Counted from the stretch's first letter, positions 32,160-40,713 are shown. The stretch is 64,000 nucleotides of DNA from Tistrella mobilis KA081020-065 (GCF_000264455.2 NC_017956.1:2896001-2960000); one strand, 5' to 3'. Notes: generated by a model from the letters alone, not told the origin. Made by a program: numbers and translations.

Positions 32160-32235
32160 GCCGGATTAGCTCAATTGGTAGAGCACCCGCCTTGTAAGCG
32201 GAAGGTTGTGGGTTCAAGTCCCCCATCCGGCACCA
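32160..32235 (+). tRNA. tRNA-Thr (anticodon TGT)
   Basis: 76 nt with encoded CCA. Acceptor GCCGGAT/ATCCGGC, D arm GCTC/GAGC, anticodon loop CTTGTAA, T loop TTCAAGT. Two stems carry a non-pairing position (27 C opposite 43 A, and 50 T opposite 64 C); the rest is canonical. Confidence 0.93.
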
Positions 32236-32364
32236 GCGCGGCCCCCGCTCAGATGTCCCGCCCGCTGCACGCCACGACCATCCCCAGCACGACCCGCCAC
32301 GGCTCCGGTTACCGGCTTCACACAGCCTTTTCGGGAACGTCACTTCACCTGTGACCGCCGTCAC

Positions 32365-32392
32365 TTCACGTGCGTCCGCCGTTTCCTATAGT
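32365..32392 (+). promoter_or_regulatory. Promoter of the predicted small RNA
   Basis: TTCACG, 16-nt spacer, TATAGT, predicting initiation near 32399. A direct repeat GTCACTTCAC occurs twice just upstream and around the -35 and could be an operator. Confidence 0.5.
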
Positions 32393-32398
32393 GACTTG

Positions 32399-32546
32399 CG
32401 TAGCCGTGATGCCGGCGGCAGCTCCCACTCCCCGGCATCCCGTCCATTCTGGCGCCCGTGCCCGGATGGACCCTACCCGATTGGTGCTGATGCTTGACTT
32501 GAGCCCCGCCCGGCGCGTCCGCGTGCCTTGCGGGGCTTTCTTTTTG
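32399..32546 (+). ncRNA. Predicted small RNA of about 148 nt
   Basis: A promoter and a strong intrinsic terminator bracket a stretch without a plausible ORF. It can fold into three consecutive hairpins: GATGCCGG/CCGGCATC (32408-32439), GTCCAT/ATGGAC (32442-32471) and the terminator stem (32502-32537). The first loop contains CTCCCACTCCC, complementary to Shine-Dalgarno sequences, as in several alphaproteobacterial trans-acting sRNAs. The separate hairpins do not look like 6S RNA, and the SRP RNA consensus loop is absent. Family and targets unknown. Confidence 0.6.
32502..32545 (+). terminator. Rho-independent terminator of the small RNA
   Basis: Perfect 8-bp stem AGCCCCGC/GCGGGGCT followed by TTCTTTTT. 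This is the most canonical intrinsic terminator in the window. It lies 220 nt upstream of the molybdoenzyme gene. Confidence 0.85.
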
Positions 32547-32766
32547 TCCTGACGCCGCCCGCGCTTCACCGCAACGCAACAATGTGTTGTGCACTGCGGG
32601 CGGGCGGCCTGATCCACAGTCGGCACAACCTGCCCGATTCTTAGGCAGCCCCTGAACGACTCGGATGGAGTCAGGGGGTTGGACTCGTTGTCCACAGACT
32701 TCTCCACCAGAACGGGGGAAAAGCTGGAGGCTTCCAGCGGACCGCAGGCGCAGCTAGTCTGAGGGG

Positions 32767-35172
32767 ATGAGTGATCGTTCCATCGAACCGGGCGCCACCG
32801 GTACCCATCCGACCCGCTGGCTGATGACCCATTACGGGCCCTATCAGGCCGGCCTGGACGCGGCCGGCCGGCCGCAGCTTGCGCCCGATCCCGCGGATCC
32901 GGCGCCGACGCCGCTTGGCCTGGCGCTGGCGGAGGTGGATCACCGGCTGCGCATCCGCCGCCCCGCCGCCCGCAGCACCTGGCTTGCGGCGGTGGAAGCG
33001 GGCCGCGATCCGGAAGGGACCGGGCGCGGCGAGGCCCCCTTCGTGGAACTGCCCTGGGACGAGGCGCTGGATCTGGCGGCCGCCGAACTGGCCCGCATCC
33101 ATCGCGACCACGGCCCCACCGCCATCTATGGCGGCAGCTATGGCTGGGGCTCCGCCGGCTGGTTCCACCGTGCCCGCGCCCAGCTGCACCGGCTGCTGGC
33201 CGCCGCCGGCGGCTTCACCATGGGGGTCGGCACCTATTCCCACGGCGCGGCCGAGCGGATGATCCCGCATGTTCTGGGGCTGGATTTCGCCGCCGCCGGC
33301 GCCGCCGCCCCCGATTGGGACGAGATCGCGGCCACGACCGACATCCTGTTGAGCTTCGGCGGCATCCCGCTGCGCAACACCCAGCTCGACTGGGGCGGCA
33401 TCCCCGGCCACCGGGTGGGTGCCGCGCTGGAACGCGCGCTCGATCGCGGCCTCGACATGGTCACCGTGGCGCCGATGGCCGATGATGCGGCCGCGGCCGG
33501 CCGGGCCCGATGGCTCCGCATCCGCCCCGGCACCGATGTCGCGCTGATCCTGGCTCTGCTGCATGTGCTGGTCAGCGAAGGGCTGATCGACCGGCCGGCG
33601 CTGGACCGGCTCACCCATGGCTGGCCGGTGCTGGAAGCCCATATCCTGGGCCGCGACGGCACGCCGCCCAAAACCCCGGCCTGGGCGGCCGGCATCACCG
33701 GCATCGCGGATGCCGCCATCACCGCCCTCGCCCGAAGGCTCGCCGGCCGCCGGGCGGTGATCGCCATGGCCTGGGGCGTGCAGCGCCACCAGAATGGCGA
33801 GATGGCGGTTTGGGCCGCCCATGCCCTGGCGGCGGCGCTGGGCCAGATCGGCCTGCCCGGCGGCGGGGTCGGCATCGGCTATGGCGCCGGCGGCGGCTTC
33901 GGCCTGCCCCAGACCGGGCGCCGCCCGGGGCTGATCGGGGCCTTGCCCAACCCCAACGGCATGGAGGTGCCGGTCTCGCGCTTCGCCGACATCCTGCTCG
34001 CCCCCGGCGCCACCATCGATCACGACGGCCGCCGGATCACCGCCCCCGATATCCGGCTGGTCTGGTGGGCGGGCGGCAACCCCTTCCACCATCATCAGGA
34101 TCTGAACCGGCTGATCCGCGCCTGGGCGGTGCCGCGCACGATCATCGTGCAGGATATGGTCTGGACCCAGGCCGCCCGCCGCGCCGATCTGGTCCTGCCC
34201 GCCACCGGGCCGCTGGAACGCGCCGATATCGCGGGCGGTCTGCAGGGCCCCACGATCATCGCCGCCGATGCGCTGGTGCCGCCGGTGGCGGAGGCCCGCG
34301 ACGATCACGCCATCCTGGCGGCCATCGCCGACCGGCTGGGCTGCCGCTCAGCCTTCGATGACGGGCTCGACGCCGAAGCCTGGCTCGCCCGGCTCTGGGA
34401 CCGCGCCCGCAGCGGCACCGACGATCTTCCCGATCTGGCCGGGCTGCGCGCCGCAGGCCGCATCGACCCGCCCCCCCTGCCCGATGCCGTCCGCACCCGC
34501 GCCGGGAGGCTTGCCCGCTTCCGCGCCGATCCCGCGGCCGACCCGCTGCCGACGCCTTCGGGGCGCATCGAACTGGCATCGGACAGGATCGCGGCGATGG
34601 GGCTTCCGGGCCATCCCTGCTGGCAGCCGCCGGCGGAATGGGCGGGCAGCGACCTCACCGCCCGTTTCCCCCTGCATCTGCTATCGCCCCAGCCGGCGAC
34701 GCGGCTGCACGGCCAGCTGGACCATGCCGCCCCCTCGCTTGCGGCCAAGCATGACGGGCGCGAGCGGGTGATGCTGCATCCGGAAGATGCCGCCGCCCGC
34801 GGTATTGCCGACGGCGACTGCGTGATGATCTGGAATGATCGCGGTGCCTGCCTTGCCGCGGCCCGCCTCTCCACCGACATCATGCCCGGCGTGGCGGCCC
34901 TGCCGACCGGCGCCTGGTATGATCCCTCTCCCACCCTGAAGGATGCCGCCGGCCGGCCGGTCTGCCGCCACGGCAATCCCAACCTGCTCACCCGCGATGC
35001 CGGCTCTTCGCCGATCGCCCAGGCGCCGGCCGCCCAGACCTGTCTGGTCGACATCCGGCGCGTCGATCCGGCCACCGCCGCCGCGGAACGCCCCAGCCCC
35101 TATGAAGGCCCGATGTTCGCAGATCGAGACACCGTAACCACCGCCAGCCCCGACACCGGACCCGCCGCATGA
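32767..35172 (+). CDS. Molybdopterin oxidoreductase, BisC/DMSO-reductase family
   Basis: Bis-MGD molybdoenzyme of 801 residues, probably a cytoplasmic S- or N-oxide reductase like BisC (biotin or methionine sulfoxide). No Tat signal and no N-terminal Fe-S cysteines. Active-site residues fit the DMSO-reductase group: Tyr125 and Trp127 in GSYGWG, and the Mo-ligand Ser158 in GTYSHGAAE. All three are exactly 11 residues offset from Y114, W116 and S147 of the Rhodobacter enzyme as I recall it. The C-terminal MopB domain has LSPQPATRLHGQLDH. It overlaps the ABC gene by 4 nt. Confidence 0.85.
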   Translation: MSDRSIEPGATGTHPTRWLMTHYGPYQAGLDAAGRPQLAPDPADPAPTPLGLALAEVDHRLRIRRPAARSTWLAAVEAGRDPEGTGRGEAPFVELPWDEALDLAAAELARIHRDHGPTAIYGGSYGWGSAGWFHRARAQLHRLLAAAGGFTMGVGTYSHGAAERMIPHVLGLDFAAAGAAAPDWDEIAATTDILLSFGGIPLRNTQLDWGGIPGHRVGAALERALDRGLDMVTVAPMADDAAAAGRARWLRIRPGTDVALILALLHVLVSEGLIDRPALDRLTHGWPVLEAHILGRDGTPPKTPAWAAGITGIADAAITALARRLAGRRAVIAMAWGVQRHQNGEMAVWAAHALAAALGQIGLPGGGVGIGYGAGGGFGLPQTGRRPGLIGALPNPNGMEVPVSRFADILLAPGATIDHDGRRITAPDIRLVWWAGGNPFHHHQDLNRLIRAWAVPRTIIVQDMVWTQAARRADLVLPATGPLERADIAGGLQGPTIIAADALVPPVAEARDDHAILAAIADRLGCRSAFDDGLDAEAWLARLWDRARSGTDDLPDLAGLRAAGRIDPPPLPDAVRTRAGRLARFRADPAADPLPTPSGRIELASDRIAAMGLPGHPCWQPPAEWAGSDLTARFPLHLLSPQPATRLHGQLDHAAPSLAAKHDGRERVMLHPEDAAARGIADGDCVMIWNDRGACLAAARLSTDIMPGVAALPTGAWYDPSPTLKDAAGRPVCRHGNPNLLTRDAGSSPIAQAPAAQTCLVDIRRVDPATAAAERPSPYEGPMFADRDTVTTASPDTGPAA

Positions 35173-37037
35173 GCCGTGGCATGCGCCGCGGCGGGGGCCT
35201 GCCCGCCGATCTGCCGCCGGCACCGGTGGAACGCCCGCAATTCGCCGCCGCCCGCGATCTTCTGCCCTATCTCTGGCCCCGCGGCCGCCGGGACATGAAG
35301 ATGCGGGTGGTGTTCGCCCTGCTGGCGCTGGTCGGCGCCAAGGCGGCGATGCTGACCGTGCCGCTGTTCTACAAACAGGCGGTGGATGCGCTGGGCACGG
35401 GGGCCGGCACGGCCGCGACCGCGGTCACCGTACCGGTGATGCTGATCCTGGCCTATGGCGTGGCGCGTCTGGCCGGCCAGGCGCTGGGCGACGTCCGCGA
35501 CGCGGTCTTCGCCCGCGTCGCCCAGAACGCCACCCGCGCCGCCGGTCTCGACGTCTTCCGCCACCTGCATCGGCTGAGCCTGCGCTTCCATCTGGAGCGG
35601 CGCACCGGGGCGCTGGCGCGCGCCATCGAGCGCGGCGTCCAGGGCATCCAGTTCCTGCTGTCGACGGTGCTGTTCAGCATCGTGCCGACGCTGATCGAAC
35701 TCTGCCTGGTCGCGGTGGTGCTCTGGCGGCTCTATGACTGGCGCTTCGCGGCGGTGACGCTCGCCACCGTCGGCATCTATGTCGCCTTCACCATCCGGGT
35801 CTCGGAGCTGCGCGTCGTTCATCGCCGGGTGATGAACGAACGCGACCAGGAAGCCGGCGGCCGGGCGATGGACAGCCTGCTCAACTACGAGACGGTGAAG
35901 TATTTCGGCGCCGAAACCCGCGAGGCAGAGCGCTATGACCGTGCGCTCGCCGCCTATGAAACCGCCGCCGTCCGCGCCCAGCTCTCACTCTCGGGTCTCA
36001 ATGTCGGCCAGGGGCTGATCATCGCCTCGGGGCTGGTCGCAATCATGCTGCTGGCGGCCAGCGGCATCGCCGACGGCAGCATGACCATCGGCGATTTCGT
36101 CGCGGTCAACGCCTATCTGATCCAGCTTTATGTGCCGCTCAACGTGCTGGGCTTCGTCTACCGGCAGCTGCGCCAGTCGCTGACCGATATGGAGACCATG
36201 TTCTCGCTGGCGGCGGTCGCGCCAGAGGTCGCCGATCGCCCGGACGCCCCACCGCTTCGGGTCACCGGCGGCGAGATCCGGTTCGAAGACGTCGTCTTCG
36301 GCTACGATCCGCGCCGGCCGATCCTGAAGGGGTTGAGCTTCACCGCCCGCGCCGGCAGCACGGTCGCCATCGTCGGCCCCTCGGGCGCCGGCAAATCCAC
36401 GGTCTCGCGGCTGATGTTCCGTTTCTTCGACCCCGGCTCCGGCAGGATCCTGATCGACGGCCAGGAGATCGGGGCCGTCGCCCAGGAAAGCCTGCGGGCC
36501 GCGATCGGCATGGTTCCGCAGGATCCCGTGCTGTTCAACGACACGCTCGGCTACAACGTCGCCTATGGCCGCCCCGATGCGACGCCCGACGAGATCCGCG
36601 CCGTGCTCGACCGCGCGGCGCTGGGGCCCCTGCTCGCCAGCCTGCCCGACGGGCTGGAAACCCGGGTGGGCGAACGCGGGCTGAAGCTTTCAGGCGGAGA
36701 GAAGCAGCGGGTGGCGATCGCCCGCGCTTTGCTCAAGGATCCGCCGATCCTGATCTTCGACGAGGCGACATCGGCCCTCGACACCCGCACCGAGGCCGCG
36801 ATCCGCGACGGGCTGGCGCTGGCCGGGCGCGGCCGCACCATGCTGGTCATCGCCCACCGCCTGTCGACCATCGTCGATGCCGATCTGATCGTGGTGATGG
36901 AAGACGGACGGGCGGTCGAACAGGGCCGCCATGACGAGCTGGTCGCCGCGGGCGGGCTCTATGCCCGGCTCTGGGCGCAGCAGAGTGCCGAGCCCGAGGC
37001 AGCGCCGGCGGGCACGTCCGAAGAGGCGGCATCATGA
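35169..37037 (+). CDS. Atm1/HMT-like ABC exporter (permease-ATPase fusion)
   Basis: Half-size exporter, 622 residues. The membrane domain (residues ~40-330) starts PYLWPRGRRDMKMRVVFALL, typical of the ABCB7/Atm1 group that exports glutathione-linked persulfides or metal conjugates, with the family segment NYETVKYFGAE. The ATPase has Walker A GPSGAGKST (about residue 403), signature LSGGEKQ (about 507) and Walker B ILIFDEATSALD. The start codon overlaps the upstream stop (ATGA). Substrate is inference. Confidence 0.9.
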   Translation: MSRGMRRGGGLPADLPPAPVERPQFAAARDLLPYLWPRGRRDMKMRVVFALLALVGAKAAMLTVPLFYKQAVDALGTGAGTAATAVTVPVMLILAYGVARLAGQALGDVRDAVFARVAQNATRAAGLDVFRHLHRLSLRFHLERRTGALARAIERGVQGIQFLLSTVLFSIVPTLIELCLVAVVLWRLYDWRFAAVTLATVGIYVAFTIRVSELRVVHRRVMNERDQEAGGRAMDSLLNYETVKYFGAETREAERYDRALAAYETAAVRAQLSLSGLNVGQGLIIASGLVAIMLLAASGIADGSMTIGDFVAVNAYLIQLYVPLNVLGFVYRQLRQSLTDMETMFSLAAVAPEVADRPDAPPLRVTGGEIRFEDVVFGYDPRRPILKGLSFTARAGSTVAIVGPSGAGKSTVSRLMFRFFDPGSGRILIDGQEIGAVAQESLRAAIGMVPQDPVLFNDTLGYNVAYGRPDATPDEIRAVLDRAALGPLLASLPDGLETRVGERGLKLSGGEKQRVAIARALLKDPPILIFDEATSALDTRTEAAIRDGLALAGRGRTMLVIAHRLSTIVDADLIVVMEDGRAVEQGRHDELVAAGGLYARLWAQQSAEPEAAPAGTSEEAAS

Positions 37038-37621
37038 CCCGACGCGCCAGGACCACGTCGTTCCCCGAAATCGCCGTGGCCAAAAGCCCGATGCGCATCG
37101 CCACCCTGCTGGTGGTCGGGCTGGTCTGGATCGCCGCCTGTGCCTGGTTCGCGGTCCAGGGGCTCAGCGGCGCGATCGAGGATCCGGCGGCGCTGCTGGT
37201 GTTCTCGGCCCTGCTCGCCGGCATCGCCGGGATGCTGGTCTGGACGGTGATCGATCTCGTCCGCCGCCCGGGGCCGGTGATGGTGCTGGCGGCAGACGGG
37301 CTGATCGCGCCCTTCCTCGGCAGCGACCGGCCGATCCCCTGGGCGGATGTCCAGATGCGCCGCTCCGCGCTCGGCGCCTGGTTCATGGGCATCGTGCTCG
37401 CGGTCAGGATCGACCCCGCCGTCCATACCGGCCGCCCCGGCCCCGCCCGGCTGTTCGGCCCGGGGGGCCGGCGGCTCGACGACGGCAGGGTCGAGGTCGA
37501 CATCGCCCTGCCCAACATCTTTGCCGGCGGCCGCGAGAAGGTCATCGCGATGATCATGCAGCGCCATGTGCCGGCGGCGCTGGCTGCGGCGGGCATCCCG
37601 CCCGGCGGCAGGAAGCGCTGA
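37034..37621 (+). CDS. Membrane protein with two helices and a PH-like cytoplasmic part
   Basis: 195 residues, function not recognised. Two hydrophobic helices (about residues 22-44 and 52-74) are followed by a soluble part (MVLAADGLIAPFLGSDRPIP, then WADVQMRRS) that resembles the short PH-like domains of bacterial two-helix membrane proteins. The tail is Gly/Lys/Arg-rich. It overlaps the ABC gene stop by 4 nt, so it belongs to the same operon. Confidence 0.7.
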   Translation: MTRRARTTSFPEIAVAKSPMRIATLLVVGLVWIAACAWFAVQGLSGAIEDPAALLVFSALLAGIAGMLVWTVIDLVRRPGPVMVLAADGLIAPFLGSDRPIPWADVQMRRSALGAWFMGIVLAVRIDPAVHTGRPGPARLFGPGGRRLDDGRVEVDIALPNIFAGGREKVIAMIMQRHVPAALAAAGIPPGGRKR

Positions 37622-37622
37622 G

Positions 37623-37669
37623 ACGTCCGGAAGCCGGGATACGTCCGGAAGCCGGGATACGTCCGGAAG
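37623..37669. repeat. 18-bp tandem repeats containing CGTCCGGAA
   Basis: ACGTCCGGAAGCCGGGAT occurs at 37623-37640 and 37641-37658, then a partial third copy from 37659. It sits directly after the stop of the membrane-protein gene. A related TCCGGAA array is at 47374-47426. Confidence 0.85.
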
Positions 37670-37807
37670 TATGTGCTGCATTGCAAAAGGCGCATTGGGC
37701 AAACGCCGCCTGCAGGCCTACCTTTCAGTCATCGAACACGACCGCTCCGGCGCGGCGCCCGACAGTCACGGACGCCCCGGAGCCGACTGAAACCGGAGCC
37801 TTACCCC

Positions 37808-37984
37808 ATGGCCGCCACCAAGATCGCCCAGGTCCCCTCTCAGGACGAAATCGACGCGCTGATCCGCGAAGCCCGCCAGATGCGCGCCCGCGCCTTCGCC
37901 CAGTCGATCGAAAACCTCTTCGCCCGTATCGGCCGCCTGTTCGGCGGTCACCAGGGCACCAATGGCGGCCTCGCCGCCCGCTGA
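37808..37984 (+). CDS. Small hypothetical protein (58 aa)
   Basis: Translation begins MAATKIAQVPSQDEIDALIR after a GGAG ribosome-binding site 9 nt upstream. The helical, Arg/Ala-rich sequence (ARQMRARAFAQSIENLFARI) ends in a Gly-rich tail. No signal peptide or membrane helix. Family not recognised. A strong hairpin (38095-38130) lies downstream. Confidence 0.55.
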   Translation: MAATKIAQVPSQDEIDALIREARQMRARAFAQSIENLFARIGRLFGGHQGTNGGLAAR

Positions 37985-38094
37985 CCGGACATCTCTTCCG
38001 GCAGTTCCCACGCCCCCGCATATCCGTGCTGCAGCGCAGCATATCCCGGACGTCGTGCCGTCGGTTCGGGGACTTGCCACAGCCCGGTCTCGAC

Positions 38095-38130
38095 CATGAG
38101 GCGCCGACCCGTTAAGGTCGGCGCCTCATG
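38095..38130. terminator. Perfect 15-bp inverted repeat
   Basis: CATGAGGCGCCGACC (38095-38109) and its complement (38116-38130) are separated by CGTTAA. No T-tract follows on either strand. It probably ends transcription of the small ORF or insulates the transporter; it also overlaps an ATG that would otherwise be taken as the transporter start. Confidence 0.6.
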
Positions 38131-38181
38131 TCGTTCGGGCCCCGGATATCGGGTGCCGCAGTGTTTCGGGAAGGTCAGACA

Positions 38182-39126
38182 GTGGCATCGGATACCCCCC
38201 GCGCCGCAACCGACGCCACGATAGATACCGCGACCCGCCGCCGCGCCATGGCGGCACTGGTGCTGACCGTCACCTTCTGGTCGTTCAACTTCGTGGTCGG
38301 CCGGGCGGTGGCCGGGCAGATCCCGCCGCTGACGCTGTCTTTCCTGCGCTGGTTCTTCGCCTTCCTGCTGTTCAGCCTGATCGCCTGGCCGCATGTCCTG
38401 CGCGACCGGTCGGGGCTGATCCGGGCCTGGCCCAAGCTGCTGCTGATGGGGCTGACCTCGGTCGCCGGCTACAACACCTTCGTCTATCTGGCGCTGGAGC
38501 GGACCACCGCGATCAACGCCGTCATCCTGAACGCCACCATGCCGATCGCGATCGCGGTGATGGCGGCGCTGGCCGGCGTCGACCGGCTGGGCCGCAACCA
38601 GCTGGCCGGGATCATCGTCTCCTTCTGCGGCGTCGCCTATATCGTCGCCGGCGGCGACCCCATGGCGCTGCTGCATCTGAAGATCGGCGCGGGCGATCTG
38701 TGGATTCTGGGCGCCACGCTGTCCTGGGGCGTCTATTCGGTGGCGCTGCGCTTCAAGCCGGCCTGGCTGCACCCCTTTTCGCTGCTCTGGGCCAATATGC
38801 TGATCGGCATGCTGGCGCTCAGCCCGCTGGCGCTGACCGAAGTGCTCGACGGCCGCCTGCCGGTGGTCTCGGCGACCACGGTGGCGGCGGTCGCCTATGT
38901 CGCGATCTTCCCCTCGATCATCGCCTATATCCTGTGGAACGGGGCGGTGGCGAAGATCGGCCCCAATCGCGCCGGGCTGTTCATGCATCTGATGCCGATC
39001 CTGACACCGGTCTGGAGCATGCTGTTTCTGGGCGAAAGGCTGGGGCCCCATCATCTGGTCGGTGGTATCGCCATCCTGGCCGGGCTGGTGCTCACCACCA
39101 GGACATCCCGGGCCGCCCGCGGCTGA
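38182..39126 (+). CDS. EamA/DMT-family transporter
   Basis: Inner-membrane drug/metabolite transporter, 314 residues, with about ten helices in two EamA repeats (LVLTVTFWSFNFVVGRAVAG starts the first; ILGATLSWGVYSVALRF starts the second). I chose the GTG at 38182 because GGAAGG lies 7 nt upstream. The longer ATG at 38128 lies inside a perfect hairpin and would add 18 non-family residues. Substrate unknown. Confidence 0.85.
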   Translation: MASDTPRAATDATIDTATRRRAMAALVLTVTFWSFNFVVGRAVAGQIPPLTLSFLRWFFAFLLFSLIAWPHVLRDRSGLIRAWPKLLLMGLTSVAGYNTFVYLALERTTAINAVILNATMPIAIAVMAALAGVDRLGRNQLAGIIVSFCGVAYIVAGGDPMALLHLKIGAGDLWILGATLSWGVYSVALRFKPAWLHPFSLLWANMLIGMLALSPLALTEVLDGRLPVVSATTVAAVAYVAIFPSIIAYILWNGAVAKIGPNRAGLFMHLMPILTPVWSMLFLGERLGPHHLVGGIAILAGLVLTTRTSRAARG

Positions 39127-39149
39127 ACCGGGCCTGCCGCGGAACTGGG

Positions 39150-39179
39150 TGATCCGCCACCGGAGCGGGTCCGTATAGT
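39150..39179 (+). promoter_or_regulatory. Possible ECF-type promoter upstream of the photolyase cluster
   Basis: TGATCC, 18-nt spacer, TATAGT, 60 nt upstream of the photolyase start. TGATCC with an 18-nt spacer resembles the singlet-oxygen sigma-E promoters of Rhodobacter sphaeroides; the -10 is only a partial match. Confidence 0.3.
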
Positions 39180-39238
39180 GACGTGAACCCTGCCGGAGAT
39201 GCCGGCATGCCAGTCACGTCCCTGCCCGCCGAGGCCCG

Positions 39239-40708
39239 ATGACCGACCGTCCCCTGATCGTCTGGTTCCGCCAGGATCTGCGCATCGCCGACAACCCGGC
39301 GCTTCACCGCGCATCCCGGAGCGGCAGCCGGCTGGTCTGCGTCTATGTCCATGAAGACGACGATCCCGCCCATGACGACGTGCCGGCGCCGCGGCCGCTC
39401 GGCGGTGCGGCGCGCTGGTGGCTGCATCGGTCGCTCCTGGCGCTCGATGCCGATCTGCGCGCGATCGGCGGCCGGCTGCTGCTGCTGAAGGGGCCGGCCG
39501 CGCGCGAGATCCCGGCGCTCGCCCGCCGGATCGGGGCCGGGGCCGTGCTGATCAACCGGGTCTATGATCCCGAAGGCGCCGCTCGCGACCGGGCGATCGG
39601 AGAGCGGCTGAAGGCCGATGGCATCCACATGGCCGGCCACAACGCCCTGCTGCTCCACGAGCCCTGGACGATCGAGACGAAGACCGGCGGCCCCTATCAG
39701 GTCTTCACCCCCTTCTGGCGCGCCGCCCGCGACAAGGGTGAGATCCCGCCGCCGCTCGCGGCACCCGACCGGCTGGACCTGGTCGAAGACGCGCCCGAAG
39801 GCGTGCCGCTCGCAGCTCTCGACCTGCTGCCGCGGATCGACTGGGCGGGCGGCATCGCCGCCAGCTGGACGCCCGGATCCGCCGGCGCCCGCGACCGTCT
39901 GGCCGGCTTCCTGAACCGCGCCCTCACCGGCTACAAGCCCGATCGCGACCGGCCGGCGGGGGAGACCACCTCGCGGCTGTCGCCGCATCTGCGCTTCGGC
40001 GAGATCGGCCCGCGCACGGTCTGGCATGCCGTCCACCATGCGATCGAGGCCCAGGGTCTTACGGGGCCGGCACGGGCCTCGGCCGACACCTTCCTCACCG
40101 AGCTGGGCTGGCGCGAATTCAGCTATCACCTGCTGCATCATTTCCCGCATCTGCCGGCACGCGACCTTAAAGAGACGCTGACCGGCTTTCCCTGGCGAGA
40201 AGATGCCGCGGCACTCGATGCCTGGCAGCGCGGCCGGACCGGTTATCCGATCGTCGATGCCGGCATGCGCCAGCTCTGGCACACCGGCTGGATGCACAAC
40301 CGGGTGCGGATGGTGGTCGCGTCCTTCCTGGTCAAGCATCTGATGATCTGGTGGAAGCCGGGCGAGGCCTGGTTCTGGGACACGCTGGTCGATGCCGATC
40401 CGGCCAGCAACACCGCCAGCTGGCAATGGTCGGCCGGCACCGGTGCCGATGCCGCCCCCTATTTCCGGATCTTCAACCCGGTGCTGCAGGGCGAGCGGTT
40501 CGACGGCGACGGCGCCTATGTCCGCCGCTGGGTGCCCGAGCTTGCAAAACTCCCCGACCGCTATCTGCACAAACCCTGGACGGCCCCCGCCTCCGTCCTC
40601 GCCACCGCCGGCATCAGGCCCGGCCAGACCTATCCCGCCCCGATCGTCGATCACGATCAGGCCCGCGAGCGTGCGCTTGCGGGGTATGCGCAGACCCGCA
40701 AGGAGTGA
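39239..40708 (+). CDS. phrB: Deoxyribodipyrimidine photolyase (class I CPD type)
   Basis: Light-driven repair of cyclobutane pyrimidine dimers; 489 residues. The N-terminal antenna domain starts LIVWFRQDLRIADNPALHRA. The FAD domain has TSRLSPHLRFGEIGPRTVW, WREFSYHLLHHFP, GYPIVDAGMRQLWHTGWMHN and DADPASNTASWQWSAGTGAD, the core flavin and lesion-binding motifs of class I enzymes. First gene of a five-gene + strand cluster; the next gene begins 5 nt later. Confidence 0.93.
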   Translation: MTDRPLIVWFRQDLRIADNPALHRASRSGSRLVCVYVHEDDDPAHDDVPAPRPLGGAARWWLHRSLLALDADLRAIGGRLLLLKGPAAREIPALARRIGAGAVLINRVYDPEGAARDRAIGERLKADGIHMAGHNALLLHEPWTIETKTGGPYQVFTPFWRAARDKGEIPPPLAAPDRLDLVEDAPEGVPLAALDLLPRIDWAGGIAASWTPGSAGARDRLAGFLNRALTGYKPDRDRPAGETTSRLSPHLRFGEIGPRTVWHAVHHAIEAQGLTGPARASADTFLTELGWREFSYHLLHHFPHLPARDLKETLTGFPWREDAAALDAWQRGRTGYPIVDAGMRQLWHTGWMHNRVRMVVASFLVKHLMIWWKPGEAWFWDTLVDADPASNTASWQWSAGTGADAAPYFRIFNPVLQGERFDGDGAYVRRWVPELAKLPDRYLHKPWTAPASVLATAGIRPGQTYPAPIVDHDQARERALAGYAQTRKE

Positions 40709-40713
40709 GCCGG

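Noticed and set aside
32399-32546. Small RNA as 6S or 4.5S RNA
   Set aside because: Three separate hairpins do not fit the long 6S rod, and the SRP consensus loop is missing.
32608-32701. Two DnaA-box-like nonamers (TGATCCACA, TTGTCCACA)
   Set aside because: Each is off consensus, there are only two, and no origin-type context is present.
32671-34308. 545-codon minus-strand open frame under the molybdoenzyme gene
   Set aside because: Gly/Ala/Arg-rich shadow of the real + strand gene.
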